Shown: positions 8,157 through 16,217 of the stretch, piece after piece
How the letters are laid out: every line of letters starts with the position of its first letter
Numbering within the stretch: the first letter of the stretch is position 1
NCBI RefSeq assembly: GCF_015709525.1
Contig: NZ_JADNRA010000030.1
Coordinates: forward strand, 1 to 64,000
Direction: 5' to 3'
DNA length: 64,000 bases
DNA from: Methylocystis sp. L43
GTDB taxonomy: Bacteria > Pseudomonadota > Alphaproteobacteria > Rhizobiales > Beijerinckiaceae
Made by a program: the position numbers and the translations under genes
The notes under the pieces: model-generated
Told to the model about the DNA's origin: nothing
Seen by the model: the letters and a program-made list of their open reading frames with translations, nothing else
Databases searched by the model: none

Positions 8157-9446
8157 ATGACTCCCGCCGCCCATATCTCCGCCGCGATCGAGGTGCTGGA
8201 CGATGTTGCAAAGCGCCGCCGGCCTGCCGCCGAGGCGCTAAAGGACTGGGGCCTTGCGCATCGCTTCGCGGGCTCGAAGGATCGGGCCGCCATCGCCAGT
8301 CTCGTCTTCGATGCGCTGCGGAAGCGCGCTTCGGCCATCTATGTGATGGGCGCGGACGATCCGCGCGCGATCATGCTGGGCGCGCTGCGCGAGGCGCGCG
8401 GCCAGGGCGTCGAGGCGATCGCGGCGCTCTGCTCGGGCGCCGGCCATGCGCCGGCCCCGCTTTCGGACGAGGAGCGCCAACGGCTGGAGACGGCCTCGCT
8501 CGCTGACGCGCCGGATCATGTGCGCGGGGATTATCCGGAATGGCTGGCGTCGCATTTTGAGGCGGCGTTCGGGGCGGGCGCGGCCGAAGAAGGCGCGGCG
8601 CTCGCCGCCCGCGCGCCTGTCGATCTGCGCGTCAATATTCTGAAAGGCTCGCGCGAGCAGGCGCTCGACAAGCTCGCGCATCTCTCTCCTGCGCCGACGC
8701 CGCTTTCGCCGATCGGCCTGCGCATCGAGGCGGGGCAGGGGCGGGGCCCGGCGCTGACCGCCGAGACCGCCTATGTGAAAGGGCTCGTCGAGCCGCAGGA
8801 CGAGGCCTCGCAGCTCGCGGCGCTGCTCTGCGCCGCTGGGCCGGGCGAACAGGTTCTCGATCTTTGCGCCGGCGGCGGCGGCAAGGCGCTGGCGCTCGCG
8901 GGGCAGATGCATAACCGCGGGCAGGTCTACGCTTATGACGCTGATGGCCGACGCCTCATGCCGATCCATGAGCGGCTGGAGCGCGCCGGCGCCCGCAACA
9001 TTCAGGTCCGTGCGCCGCGCGGCAAGGCCGACGTGCTGGCCGATCTCGAGGCGCGCTGCGACCTCGTGCTCATCGACGCGCCCTGCACGGGGACCGGCGC
9101 CTGGCGGCGCCATCCTGACGCCAAATGGCGGCTCGCGCCCGGCGCGCTGGACCGAAGATTAAAGGAGCAGCGCGAACTCTTGGCGATGGCCGTCCGCTTC
9201 GTGAAGCCCGGCGGTCGGCTCGTTTATGTCACCTGTTCGGCGCTGCGCGAGGAAAACGAGGACCAGATCGCGGCCTTTCTCGCCGCCAATCCCGATTTCG
9301 CGGCGCGTTCAGCCGCCGAAATTACGGAAGGCGCAGGCCTCCCCGACCTCGCACGCTTCACCTCGCCGCATGGCCCCGGCATCCGCCTGTCGCCGGCGAC
9401 AAGCGGCACGGACGGGTTTTATGTGTGCGTCATGAGGCGAAAGTGA
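8157..9446 (+). CDS. RsmB/NOP-family RNA (cytosine-5) methyltransferase
   Basis: A 429-residue m5C RNA methyltransferase. An N-terminal RNA-binding, NusB-like helical region is followed by the Rossmann methyltransferase domain with the SAM motif VLDLCAGGGGKALALA, the DAPCTGTGAWRRHPD motif carrying the helper cysteine, and the VTCSALREEN motif carrying the nucleophilic cysteine. By family it methylates 16S rRNA (RsmB, C967), but paralogues exist, so the target is not certain. I chose the ATG at 8157 because homologues begin MTPAA; an ATG at 8124 is also possible. Confidence 0.88.
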   Translation: MTPAAHISAAIEVLDDVAKRRRPAAEALKDWGLAHRFAGSKDRAAIASLVFDALRKRASAIYVMGADDPRAIMLGALREARGQGVEAIAALCSGAGHAPAPLSDEERQRLETASLADAPDHVRGDYPEWLASHFEAAFGAGAAEEGAALAARAPVDLRVNILKGSREQALDKLAHLSPAPTPLSPIGLRIEAGQGRGPALTAETAYVKGLVEPQDEASQLAALLCAAGPGEQVLDLCAGGGGKALALAGQMHNRGQVYAYDADGRRLMPIHERLERAGARNIQVRAPRGKADVLADLEARCDLVLIDAPCTGTGAWRRHPDAKWRLAPGALDRRLKEQRELLAMAVRFVKPGGRLVYVTCSALREENEDQIAAFLAANPDFAARSAAEITEGAGLPDLARFTSPHGPGIRLSPATSGTDGFYVCVMRRK

Positions 9447-9481
9447 ATTCGTCTGAGCTTGCGCAAATGTCGAGCGTTGGC

Positions 9482-9524
9482 GTCCCCTCTCCCGCGAAGC
9501 GGGGGAGGGACAGGGAGGGGGCGT
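9482..9524. repeat. GC-rich palindromic intergenic repeat
   Basis: The segment reads CCCTCTCCCGC, GAA, GCGGGGGAGGG, a hairpin-forming unit followed by AGGGAGGGGGCG. Very similar units occur at 9880-9915, 9966-9997 and 41661-41790 in this window, all between genes. It is one copy of a dispersed repeat family; it also provides the G-rich sequence just upstream of the broken DUF559 gene. Confidence 0.7.
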
Positions 9525-9963
9525 GACAGACGCGAAGCTTCCGAAAGTTGATTTCGCCCGCAATCTTCGCCGCGACATGTCGAATGCCGAGCCGAAAATT
9601 ATGGTCGGCGCTGCGCGGCCACCGGTTTCAGGGGCTGCAATTCCGCCGCCAAGGGCCTTGCGGCCCCTATATCGCGGATTTTCTCTGTCACGCCGCCCAA
9701 CTTGTCATCGAGGTCGATGGGGCGACGCATTCCACCGATGCTGAGCTTGCGCGCGACAGCCGGCGCGACACCTGGTTCGAGGCTAACGGTTTTCAGTCTT
9801 GCGCGTAACCAATGCAGCGGTTTACGCAGAATTTGACGGCGTGTTGGAAATGATACGATTACGCGTCGAGGAAAGATTGCCCCCACCCCAACCCTCCCCC
9901 GCTTCGCGGGAGAGGGAGTCCGACTCGGGTCCCGACAACAAACCGCGCACTCTGCGTCGTTAG
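9523..9963 (+). pseudogene. DUF559 (endonuclease-like) gene broken by two frameshifts
   Basis: DUF559 proteins are small Vsr/restriction-endonuclease-fold proteins. The family can be followed through three frames. Frame one gives KVDFARNLRRDMSNAEPK. After an apparent extra A in an A-run near 9597, frame two gives KLWSALRGHRFQGLQFRRQ, then PYIADFLCHAAQLVIEVDG and FEANGF. After an apparent lost base near 9793, frame three gives VLRVTNAAVYAEFDGVLEMI. The two shifts restore the original frame overall. The conserved domain ends near 9870; the frame then runs on through repeat DNA to 9963. Either a recent pseudogene or, less likely, sequencing error. Confidence 0.75.
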
Positions 9964-9997
9964 GGTCCCCTCTCCCCTTAAAGAGGGACAGGGTGGG
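9880..9997. repeat. Two further copies of the GC-rich palindromic repeat
   Basis: Copy one (about 9880-9915) has CCCTCCCCCGC, TTCG-type loop, GCGGGAGAGGG. Copy two (about 9966-9997) has CCCCTCTCCCC, TTAAAG, then GGGACAGGGTGGGG. Together with 9482-9524 they bracket the broken DUF559 gene on both sides and precede guaA by about 20 bases. The last copy may act in the 5' leader of the guaA transcript. Confidence 0.65.
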
Positions 9998-10017
9998 GCC
10001 TACAAAAAAGAGAACCC

Positions 10018-11622
10018 ATGACCACCGCGCCCGACGCCTTCCATCACGACATCGCCGATCGCCATGACAAGGTGCTGATCGTCGATTTCGGCTCGCAGGT
10101 GACGCAGCTCATCGCCCGACGCGTGCGCGAAGCGGGCGTTTATTGCGAGATCGCGCCATTCCAGACCGCCGAGCGCGCCTTCGCCGAGATCCGCCCCAAG
10201 GCGGTGATCCTTTCGGGCGGGCCGTGCTCGGTCACCGACGAGGGGTCTCCCCGCGCCCCGCAAAGCGTTTTCGACTCCGGCGTGCCGGTGCTCGGCATCT
10301 GCTATGGCGAGCAGACGATGGCGACCCAGCTCGGCGGCAAGGTCGAAGGCGGTCATCATCGCGAATTCGGCCGCGCCGATGTGACGGCGCTGGAGCACAG
10401 CGCGCTGCTCGACGGCGTGTGGGAGAAGGGCGGCAGCTTTCCGGTCTGGATGAGCCATGGCGACCGCGTGACGAAGCTGCCGGAAGGCTTTCGCGTCATC
10501 GCCGCGTCCGAAAACGCGCCCTTCGCCGCGATCGCGGATGAGACGCGCCGCTATTACGGCGTGCAGTTCCATCTCGAAGTCGTGCACACGCCCGACGGCG
10601 CCAGGCTCTTATCGAATTTCGTGCACAAGGTCGCGGGGCTGAAGTCCGACTGGACCATGGCGGCGTTTCGCGGCGAGGCGATCGCGGCCATCCGGCGCCA
10701 GGTCGGCGACGGGCGGGTGCTCTGCGGTCTGTCGGGCGGCGTCGACAGCGCCGTCGCGGCGGTGCTGATCCATGGAGCGATCGGCGAGCGCCTCACCTGC
10801 GTCTTCGTCGATCACGGCCTGTTGCGACAGGGCGAGGCGGAAGAAGTCGTGCGGCTCTTTCGCGATCACTACAACATTCCGCTGCATCACGTCGAAGCGG
10901 CGGACCTGTTCCTCGGCGCGTTGGAAGGCGTCGACGATCCGGAAGTGAAGCGCAAGACGATCGGGCGGCTCTTCATCGAGACGTTCGAAGCCGAGGCGAA
11001 GAAGATCGCGCAGGACGGGCGCGGCGCACCGCAGTTTCTCGCGCAAGGCACGCTCTATCCCGATGTCATCGAGAGCGTCTCCTTCACCGGCGGCCCGTCG
11101 GTGACGATCAAGTCGCATCATAATGTCGGCGGCTTGCCGGAGCGCATGAACATGCGGCTCGTGGAGCCGCTGCGCGAACTCTTCAAGGACGAGGTGCGGG
11201 CGCTCGGGCGCGAACTCGGACTGCCGGAAGCTTTCGTCGGGCGCCATCCCTTTCCGGGGCCGGGACTCGCCATCCGCTGCCCGGGCCTCATCACCCGCGA
11301 GAAGCTGGCGATTTTGCGCAAGGCCGACGCCGTCTATCTCGACGAAATCCGCAAGGCGGGATTGTATGACGACATCTGGCAGGCGTTCGCGGCGCTCTTG
11401 CCGGTGCGCAGCGTCGGCGTGATGGGCGACGGGCGCACTTATGATTACGTCGTCGCGCTGCGCGCCGTGACATCGAGCGACGGCATGACCGCGGATTTCT
11501 ATCCCTTCGACATGAGTTTTCTGGGCCGCGCCGCGACGCGGATCATCAATGAAGTGAAGGGCGTCAACCGCGTGGTGTATGACGTGACAAGCAAGCCGCC
11601 GGGGACGATTGAGTGGGAATGA
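10018..11622 (+). CDS. guaA: GMP synthase (glutamine-hydrolysing)
   Basis: A 534-residue enzyme converting XMP, ATP and glutamine to GMP, the last step of guanine nucleotide synthesis. The N-terminal class I glutamine amidotransferase domain has its nucleophile C95 in GICYGEQ and the His/Glu pair in QFHLEV (most homologues have HPEV). The ATP-pyrophosphatase domain has the PP-loop [10 protein letters not shown] near residue 240. The C-terminal dimerisation domain ends in the family-typical PPGTIEWE. Length is normal. Monocistronic as far as can be seen. Confidence 0.97.
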   Translation: MTTAPDAFHHDIADRHDKVLIVDFGSQVTQLIARRVREAGVYCEIAPFQTAERAFAEIRPKAVILSGGPCSVTDEGSPRAPQSVFDSGVPVLGICYGEQTMATQLGGKVEGGHHREFGRADVTALEHSALLDGVWEKGGSFPVWMSHGDRVTKLPEGFRVIAASENAPFAAIADETRRYYGVQFHLEVVHTPDGARLLSNFVHKVAGLKSDWTMAAFRGEAIAAIRRQVGDGRVLCGLSGGVDSAVAAVLIHGAIGERLTCVFVDHGLLRQGEAEEVVRLFRDHYNIPLHHVEAADLFLGALEGVDDPEVKRKTIGRLFIETFEAEAKKIAQDGRGAPQFLAQGTLYPDVIESVSFTGGPSVTIKSHHNVGGLPERMNMRLVEPLRELFKDEVRALGRELGLPEAFVGRHPFPGPGLAIRCPGLITREKLAILRKADAVYLDEIRKAGLYDDIWQAFAALLPVRSVGVMGDGRTYDYVVALRAVTSSDGMTADFYPFDMSFLGRAATRIINEVKGVNRVVYDVTSKPPGTIEWE

Positions 11623-11720
11623 ATCACGGCACCTTTGCATCAGCTACTCAGCTGTGGATGAGGGACAAGAGCAATTCAGACTCGGGCAGTTACGTTCCGA
11701 AATATTGAATAGGGCGCCAC

Positions 11721-12374
11721 ATGGAAGCGGTTTCAACGAAATATATCGATCACGTTGATGTGCTTTTGGGACGGTTTCCCGCTGTGAAAGCGTCTTGGTA
11801 TAGCCATTCGATGGGCGGAGGGTTTAGGGATACCGTCGGCTACAATGCGCTTATAACAGAATGCTACCAGTTACTTAAAAATGTTCATCGGAGCAACCAT
11901 CCTGATGTCCAGCGCACGGTCCAAGCCATCAACGGTGAATCTCTTCATCATCTTGAGGTAATCGAAGGGATTCTCATCGGGTTGCGTAACAACTTAACGA
12001 ACGAGCTGCTCGATAGTCTCGTGCGACAAATCTCCATCGACCTCAAGGCTGACTTTCTTGAAGCGGCAAGATCGCTCCTCGATGAAGACCAAAAGGACCC
12101 TGCCGCTGTCCTTGCCTGTGTTGTGCTCGAAGATACCTTAAAACGTCTCGCAAAGAAGCATGGTATCGAGGGGGCAGGCAGCCGAGAGATGTCTGTGGTC
12201 GCTCAATCTCTATTGTCCAAAGGCGTCATTGAAAAAAGCACTAATCAATCTATCTCAAGTTTCAAAAATCTTCGTAACGCGGCGCTCCACGCCCAGTGGT
12301 TGGAGGTGTCAAAGGAGAGCGTGACCCTGCTTCTTTCATTCCTCCCTGCGTTCATTGAAAAGCATGGGCTTTGA
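11721..12374 (+). CDS. HEPN-like protein of unknown function
   Basis: A 217-residue soluble, mainly helical protein with no family I can name with confidence. The C-terminal part (about 127-217) resembles HEPN/abortive-infection C-terminal domains: a helix CVVLEDTLKRLAKKHGI, a linker with SLLSKGVI, and then FKNLRNAALHA, which contains R185-N-A-A-L-H190, matching the R-x4-6-H motif of HEPN ribonucleases. The N-terminal half (about 1-125) is separate and unplaced. Base composition is visibly more AT-rich than in neighbouring genes, which suggests transfer. It lies next to a toxin-antitoxin pair. Confidence 0.7.
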   Translation: MEAVSTKYIDHVDVLLGRFPAVKASWYSHSMGGGFRDTVGYNALITECYQLLKNVHRSNHPDVQRTVQAINGESLHHLEVIEGILIGLRNNLTNELLDSLVRQISIDLKADFLEAARSLLDEDQKDPAAVLACVVLEDTLKRLAKKHGIEGAGSREMSVVAQSLLSKGVIEKSTNQSISSFKNLRNAALHAQWLEVSKESVTLLLSFLPAFIEKHGL

Positions 12375-12416
12375 CGCCTCGGGAATCGCGTTATGGCGGC
12401 GTGCGCTCATGCAGCG

Positions 12417-12797
12417 CTATATTGCAGCCACATCCGTCCTCGCAAAATCCTCACCGACATAGAGCAAGGGACAGGAATGTTCCTTGGCGGCTTCGTAGGC
12501 GAAGCAATCGCCGAAATTCAGTCCCGCCGGATGCGAACCCTTGCCCCATCGCGCATAGGTCTCGGCGACGCGGCGCGCGGACGCAGGCGTGACGTTCAAA
12601 ACGTCGAATCCGAGCCCATCGATCAGGCGCGACATCTCCTCCCCGACGTTGCGCCGCTGCGCGACAATGAGAGCTTCCGCCACAGTTACCGCCGAGATCA
12701 GCACAGACTTTTCGGCTTCCAGGACTTTGCTGCATCTTTCGGCTTCAGCTTCATCGAGGATGATCGCCATCAACGCGGATGTGTCCACAGCGATCAT
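12417..12797 (-). CDS. vapC: PIN-domain toxin ribonuclease (VapC type)
   Basis: A 126-residue PIN-domain protein. The acidic residues that bind metal in PIN nucleases are in place: D5 in AVDTSAL, E41 in VAEAL, D97 in NFGDCFAYEAA, and D117 in GEDFARTD. Toxins of this group cleave tRNA or rRNA when released from their antitoxin. The start codon overlaps the antitoxin stop by four bases (ATGA), giving the antitoxin-toxin order expected for a type II module. No inactivating change is visible. Confidence 0.92.
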   Translation of the reverse strand: MIAVDTSALMAIILDEAEAERCSKVLEAEKSVLISAVTVAEALIVAQRRNVGEEMSRLIDGLGFDVLNVTPASARRVAETYARWGKGSHPAGLNFGDCFAYEAAKEHSCPLLYVGEDFARTDVAAI

Positions 12798-13051
12798 TTC
12801 GGCAGACCATTCTCGTCATAAAGGAAGTCATGGCTGCGGGCAGCGTCAGCGCCTGCGGTCGCCTTGGCCGCGCCAGAGGCGCGCACTGCTTGGAGCAACT
12901 TACGACGCGCTCTGCGGTCCAAAGAAGCTTTGGCGGGCGCCAGACGAGCGGCGGGCTGGCCATGCCGTGTGAGGATGATTTCCTCCCCGGCTTCGGCGCG
13001 TCGGACAAGCTCGGTAAGCTGCCCCTTGGCTTCGGTCACGGAAATCTTCAT
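12794..13051 (-). CDS. Phd/YefM-type antitoxin
   Basis: An 85-residue antitoxin. The N-terminal DNA-binding fold MKISVTEAKGQLTELVRRAEAGEEI followed by ILTRHGQPAARL is typical of the Phd/YefM family. The C-terminal part (about 45-85) is the polar, probably disordered toxin-binding segment. I chose the ATG at 13051 because GAGG lies five bases upstream and the family begins here; an in-frame start 22 codons upstream would extend through the operator. It is coupled to the PIN toxin by a four-base overlap and probably represses its own promoter. Confidence 0.92.
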   Translation of the reverse strand: MKISVTEAKGQLTELVRRAEAGEEIILTRHGQPAARLAPAKASLDRRARRKLLQAVRASGAAKATAGADAARSHDFLYDENGLPK

Positions 13052-13063
13052 CGGCGCCTCATA

Positions 13064-13093
13064 TGGACCAATAAATGGTCCATTTCGACCATT
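13064..13093 (-). promoter_or_regulatory. Overlapping palindromic operators of the toxin-antitoxin operon
   Basis: Two inverted repeats share an arm directly upstream of the antitoxin start. The first is TGGACCA, ATAAA, TGGTCCA (13064-13082). The second is AATGGTC (13074-13080), six bases, GACCATT (13087-13093). Such arrays of half-sites are the usual target of the antitoxin or the toxin-antitoxin complex, allowing repression that depends on the toxin-to-antitoxin ratio. The assignment of a regulator is inference from position. Confidence 0.65.
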
Positions 13094-13191
13094 ATTCCAA
13101 CTGCTGCTGGGGGTCAATGTCCCGCTTCCACAGATTGCGGAAGGCGCTAAATAGCCTGCTATTCTATCCTCTATTTTTAAAGGAGTCCGTT

Positions 13192-13407
13192 ATGCGAATT
13201 CTCCAAATCCTCGCGATCGCCGCATGCATTGGCAGCATGTTCTCGTCTGCGGCGATCGCACGCCCGGTCACGACGGACGCGTGCCTCGCGAGCGGGCTTT
13301 GCGCTTACGTCAGCCCGAAAGGTCGCGTGACATGCGGAAAATGCCCTGGCCAGGTAAAGTCAGTCTGGTTCGCCACGCGCAGCCAGGCTTCAAAGCATCG
13401 CAAGTAA
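13192..13407 (+). CDS. Small secreted cysteine-containing protein
   Basis: A 71-residue protein with a clear signal peptide (MRILQILAIAACIGSMFSSA, cleavage probably after AIA at about residue 23). The mature part of about 48 residues carries four cysteines (in DACLASGLC and VTCGKC), which could form two disulfides. A good AAAGGAG ribosome site lies six bases upstream of the ATG, which decides the start; a longer frame upstream has none. I do not recognise the family. It stands between the toxin-antitoxin module and a gene fragment. Confidence 0.6.
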   Translation: MRILQILAIAACIGSMFSSAAIARPVTTDACLASGLCAYVSPKGRVTCGKCPGQVKSVWFATRSQASKHRK

Positions 13408-13620
13408 GTTGCATCCTTTCGCTGGCGCGTGCTTCTGATCTCGGCGCTCGGTTGGGGGCTGGCGTTCAATACGGCGGTGGGCGTACTCTTGGCGCTTCTG
13501 AACATCCCACCGCTGGTCGCGCGGATGAACGCCGAGGAACGCTTGTTGAGCTCGGAGTTCGGCGGGGCCTATGAGGCCTATCGCGCCCGAACGGCGCGGC
13601 TCATTCCGGGCGTATATTAG
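13408..13620 (+). pseudogene. C-terminal fragment of an isoprenylcysteine carboxyl methyltransferase-like protein
   Basis: The frame encodes one hydrophobic helix (LLISALGWGLAFNTAVGVLLALL) and then RMNAEERLLSSEFGGAYEAY with a final RLIPGVY. This is the characteristic C-terminal block of ICMT/phospholipid methyltransferase-type membrane enzymes (E-E-x-L ... F-G-x-x-Y-x-x-Y ... R-x-I-P). The N-terminal membrane helices are missing and the frame is stopped at 13405, next to the stop of the preceding gene. No ribosome site precedes the possible GTG at 13429. I interpret it as a remnant left by a deletion. Confidence 0.65.
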
Positions 13621-13685
13621 CTTGCGAGACTTGGAAGCCGACGGCGCCCGCAGCATCACTACGGTTCGTCGGCGAAAGGAAACTC

Positions 13686-14048
13686 ATGAAGCGTCTGCTG
13701 TCGCGCCTGCTGCTGCTCAGTGTTTTCGTCGCGTTTTCCGCGCATGCCGGCGACGTCATCAGGCTCGCGCCGGGCGGCAGCGCAAACTTTTCGCTGCAGG
13801 AGAATATGACGACCGGCTATTCCTGGCGCATTGATCATGCCGCGAGCCGCGATCTCGATATTCTGTCGATATCCGATGGCGGACGCGGCGGCGGCGGTCG
13901 GCGTCGCATGGTCGGCAGCCCCAGCGTGCGCCATTGGAAAATCCGCGCGCTCAAACCCGGACATGCCGAAATCGTCTTCGCCTATCAGCGGCCATGGGAG
14001 CCTGCGCCCGTTAAAACCCGCAGCGTCGAGGTGGAGGTCGCGCCTTAG
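13686..14048 (+). CDS. Chagasin-type cysteine peptidase inhibitor (family I42)
   Basis: A 120-residue exported protein with a signal peptide ending SAHA at residue 21. The three inhibitory loops of the chagasin family can be read in order: N40-MTTGYSW (usually NPTTGYxW), a glycine-rich loop before W84 in RHWKI, and RPW at 102-104. Inhibitors of this family wedge these loops into the active site of papain-like cysteine proteases. The glycine-rich loop is longer than usual (DGGRGGGG). A single gene without obvious partners; its target protease, self or foreign, is unknown. Confidence 0.85.
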   Translation: MKRLLSRLLLLSVFVAFSAHAGDVIRLAPGGSANFSLQENMTTGYSWRIDHAASRDLDILSISDGGRGGGGRRRMVGSPSVRHWKIRALKPGHAEIVFAYQRPWEPAPVKTRSVEVEVAP

Positions 14049-14125
14049 AGCAGGGTCCGAAAAAGTTGACAGACTTTTGCGATGAGAAACTGCTCCAACA
14101 TTTTGATGTTGAGCGTTTCCTTATC

Positions 14126-14147
14126 GATCACATGATTCCATGTGATC
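14126..14147. repeat. Perfect 9-bp palindrome inside a dispersed repeat
   Basis: GATCACATG (14126-14134), ATTC, then CATGTGATC (14139-14147), flanked by GAGCGTTTCC and GGGAAGTGCTC. Similar units are scattered through genomes of this order. It lies between the convergent inhibitor and methyltransferase genes and could work as a hairpin at both 3' ends, but there is no T tract. Confidence 0.55.
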
Positions 14148-14162
14148 GGGAAGTGCTCGAGT

Positions 14163-15032
14163 TCAGGATTCGCTCTCGCGCGGGAATTTCATCGCGTCTT
14201 CGAGACTCATCACGGCCGAGCCGGGCTTCGCCGGCTTTTGCTGGCTCTCATGCGGCGCCCAGCCCGACGCCCAGACGATTTCGAAGCTCGCGCGCACGCG
14301 TCCATCGGGGTCCGAGAAGCGCTCGGCGTAGATTTGTGCCGCGCGCGCGACCACGTCGCGCCGCAGGGGTTTGCGAGACCGTTTGACAAGGACGTTGGCG
14401 GCGCCCATCGCGCGCAAATCCTTCATCAGCCCAAAGATTGACTCATAGCGCAGCGTAAAGCTGTCGATGTCGGCGACCGGCAGAGCGAAGCCGGCGCGTT
14501 GCAGCAGAGCGCCCATGTCGCGCACGTCGACGAAAGGCGATACACGGGGGCTGGCGCCGCCGGTGATTTCCTCCTCGGCCTGCGCGAGCGCTGCGCGAAG
14601 CTCGACAAGACTGGCGCCGCCGGCGAGGCAGGCGAGGAAGAGTCCGTCTGGCGCAAGCATGCGTCTCGCTTGCGCCAGCGCGCCCGGCAGATCATTGACC
14701 CACTGCAGCGACATGCCGGAGACGATCAGATCAAATGAGCCCGGCGCGAACGGCGGCGCTTCTTCGTCAGCGATGACGTCGCCGGCATGGCCGCTCGCGC
14801 GCAAAGGCCGCGCACGGCCGCTCGCGACGACGGCTTGAGCGAAATGCGCGCTCGGCGAACCGAGATCGAGCGCGCGGGGAAATTCGCGATTCACCGTCAG
14901 CAGGCGATCGAGCAGATCGTCGGCGGCGCGCGTCATCAGGAAATCCGGCGCGCCTTTCGACATGGCGCGGCGCAAGCGCCGGCGCAGCAGCGGGCGATCA
15001 AAAATCTTCGGCGGTCCGGCTGTCTCGCTCAT
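14163..15032 (-). CDS. SAM-dependent methyltransferase-fold protein (BioC/NDUFAF5-like)
   Basis: A 289-residue class I methyltransferase-fold protein. The glycine-rich SAM region is ALDLGSPSAHFAQ, weaker than usual, followed by SFDLIVSGMSLQWVNDLPGAL, a block shared by BioC and by NDUFAF5, the mitochondrial factor that hydroxylates an arginine of complex I subunit NDUFS7. Alphaproteobacterial relatives with an opening such as IFDRPLLRRRLRRA are usually annotated as methyltransferases of unknown target. A complex I assembly role is possible but unproven. The gene converges on the inhibitor gene. Confidence 0.75.
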   Translation of the reverse strand: MSETAGPPKIFDRPLLRRRLRRAMSKGAPDFLMTRAADDLLDRLLTVNREFPRALDLGSPSAHFAQAVVASGRARPLRASGHAGDVIADEEAPPFAPGSFDLIVSGMSLQWVNDLPGALAQARRMLAPDGLFLACLAGGASLVELRAALAQAEEEITGGASPRVSPFVDVRDMGALLQRAGFALPVADIDSFTLRYESIFGLMKDLRAMGAANVLVKRSRKPLRRDVVARAAQIYAERFSDPDGRVRASFEIVWASGWAPHESQQKPAKPGSAVMSLEDAMKFPRESES

Positions 15033-15279
15033 GCCTTACTACCGCGCCCGCGCCAGTTACCTTGCAAGTGCGCAATGCGCATGAATTTTGACCAAAGGAT
15101 GGCGCAATCTTGAAGCGATGATCTGAAGCGAAGCGGTCGCGAAGTTAGAACATCCCAAATTATCTTAACCTTAAGCCATAACCTGAAGACGCGAAACGTT
15201 TCGACAAGATCATGGCGAAAGTTAGACTGCCGCCATTCGAGAAGTCGCTGTCGAGGCTTCAACACGAGGGTGTAGCGTC

Positions 15280-15846
15280 ATGCGTAATCTGTTTGCTTTT
15301 TTGCGTCGATCCCGCACCGTGGGGCGAACCGGAACGCTTCAGGCAGTTTTGATGGCGACAGTCGTCGGATTTGGCGTCGCCGCGCGTCCGCAGGACGCGA
15401 ACGCGCGCAACATCGTCTCTTTCTCTCCCCACGTCGCTCCCGGCACCGTCGTGATCAGCGCCAGCCAGCGAAGGCTATTCTATGTTGTCGATACAGGAGT
15501 CGCCATCAGCTATCCCGTCGCCGTTCCCAAGCGTGGCAAGGAATGGTCGGGCGCGACGTCCATCGAGGGAAAATATGTCAATCCCGACTGGGTTCCGCCC
15601 GCGGTGGTGAAAGCCGACCACCCGGAACTGCCGAATTTCATCCGTGGCGGCTCGCCGCGCAACCCGATGGGCGTGCGCGCTTTGACGCTCAGCAGCGGCG
15701 AAGTGGCGATTCACGGCACGACCCAGAGGATGCGCGCGTCAATCGGCACGGCCGCCTCCTATGGCTGCATCCGAATGTTGAACGAGGACGTTTCCGACCT
15801 CTACGATCGCGTGAGCGTCGGATCGCCGGTCATGATGACGCGCTAG
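15280..15846 (+). CDS. L,D-transpeptidase (YkuD domain)
   Basis: A 188-residue periplasmic enzyme that forms 3-3 cross-links in peptidoglycan or attaches proteins to it. An N-terminal signal or anchor segment (about 20-42) precedes a YkuD domain with H145 in AIHGTT and the catalytic cysteine C163 in SYGCIRM, giving the family signature H-G-T ... S-x-G-C-I-R. Length is typical of the many small L,D-transpeptidases of Hyphomicrobiales. A strong terminator follows, so the gene is likely monocistronic. Confidence 0.93.
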   Translation: MRNLFAFLRRSRTVGRTGTLQAVLMATVVGFGVAARPQDANARNIVSFSPHVAPGTVVISASQRRLFYVVDTGVAISYPVAVPKRGKEWSGATSIEGKYVNPDWVPPAVVKADHPELPNFIRGGSPRNPMGVRALTLSSGEVAIHGTTQRMRASIGTAASYGCIRMLNEDVSDLYDRVSVGSPVMMTR

Positions 15847-15870
15847 ACTAGGCGACCCATCAAAAAACGC

Positions 15871-15908
15871 AAGCCTCGCCCGCGAACGTGCGGACGAGGC
15901 TTTTTCGT
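15871..15908 (+). terminator. Intrinsic terminator after the L,D-transpeptidase gene
   Basis: A stem with AAGCCTCGCCCGC and GCGGACGAGGCTT as arms (one mismatch), a short CGAACGT-type loop, then TTTTTC. It begins 25 bases after the stop codon and has both a GC-rich stem and a U tract. Confidence 0.85.
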
Positions 15909-16217
15909 TCTTCGCGCTCTTGCCCGCCGCGCGATCTCGTCTTTTATCCAGAGCTTTTTTTGGCGCGCGTGGCTGTGGAAGAGGGCGGCTGCGCCATGGA
16001 CGCAGACACGCGAATCCCGCAGTCTCCGCCCCGAACACGGTCTGACGATCGCTTTTTTGGCGTCAGAGTTCTTGTGTGGAGTATAGTGATCGCAAGAGAT
16101 GATTCGACTTTGAATCAATCGCTTGAAAAGGAGGCGCCCTCACGCAAAGCTCCACGACGCATCGTCGCCTGTCTTTTAGTCGCCGCGTTATGCTGACATT
16201 GAGAAAAAGGTTGGCAC
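15909..16217. other. Intergenic region without a supported gene
   Basis: About 300 bases between the terminator and the YbjN gene. Reading frames exist but have no family resemblance. A possible promoter lies near the end, where the sequence becomes AT-richer (GTGTGGAGTATAGTGAT around 16074-16090). It may form a 5' leader of the YbjN-proC operon. I see no RNA gene. Confidence 0.5.

Noticed and set aside
5447-8338. A 963-codon open frame on the minus strand
   Set aside because: It is antisense to hom and glpX, has arginine-rich composition typical of GC-rich shadow frames and shows no family resemblance. Only the 49-residue lipoprotein at 7897-8046, in a different frame, is credible there.
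15888-16196. A 102-codon frame in the gap before the YbjN gene
   Set aside because: No ribosome site, no family resemblance, and it begins inside the terminator stem.
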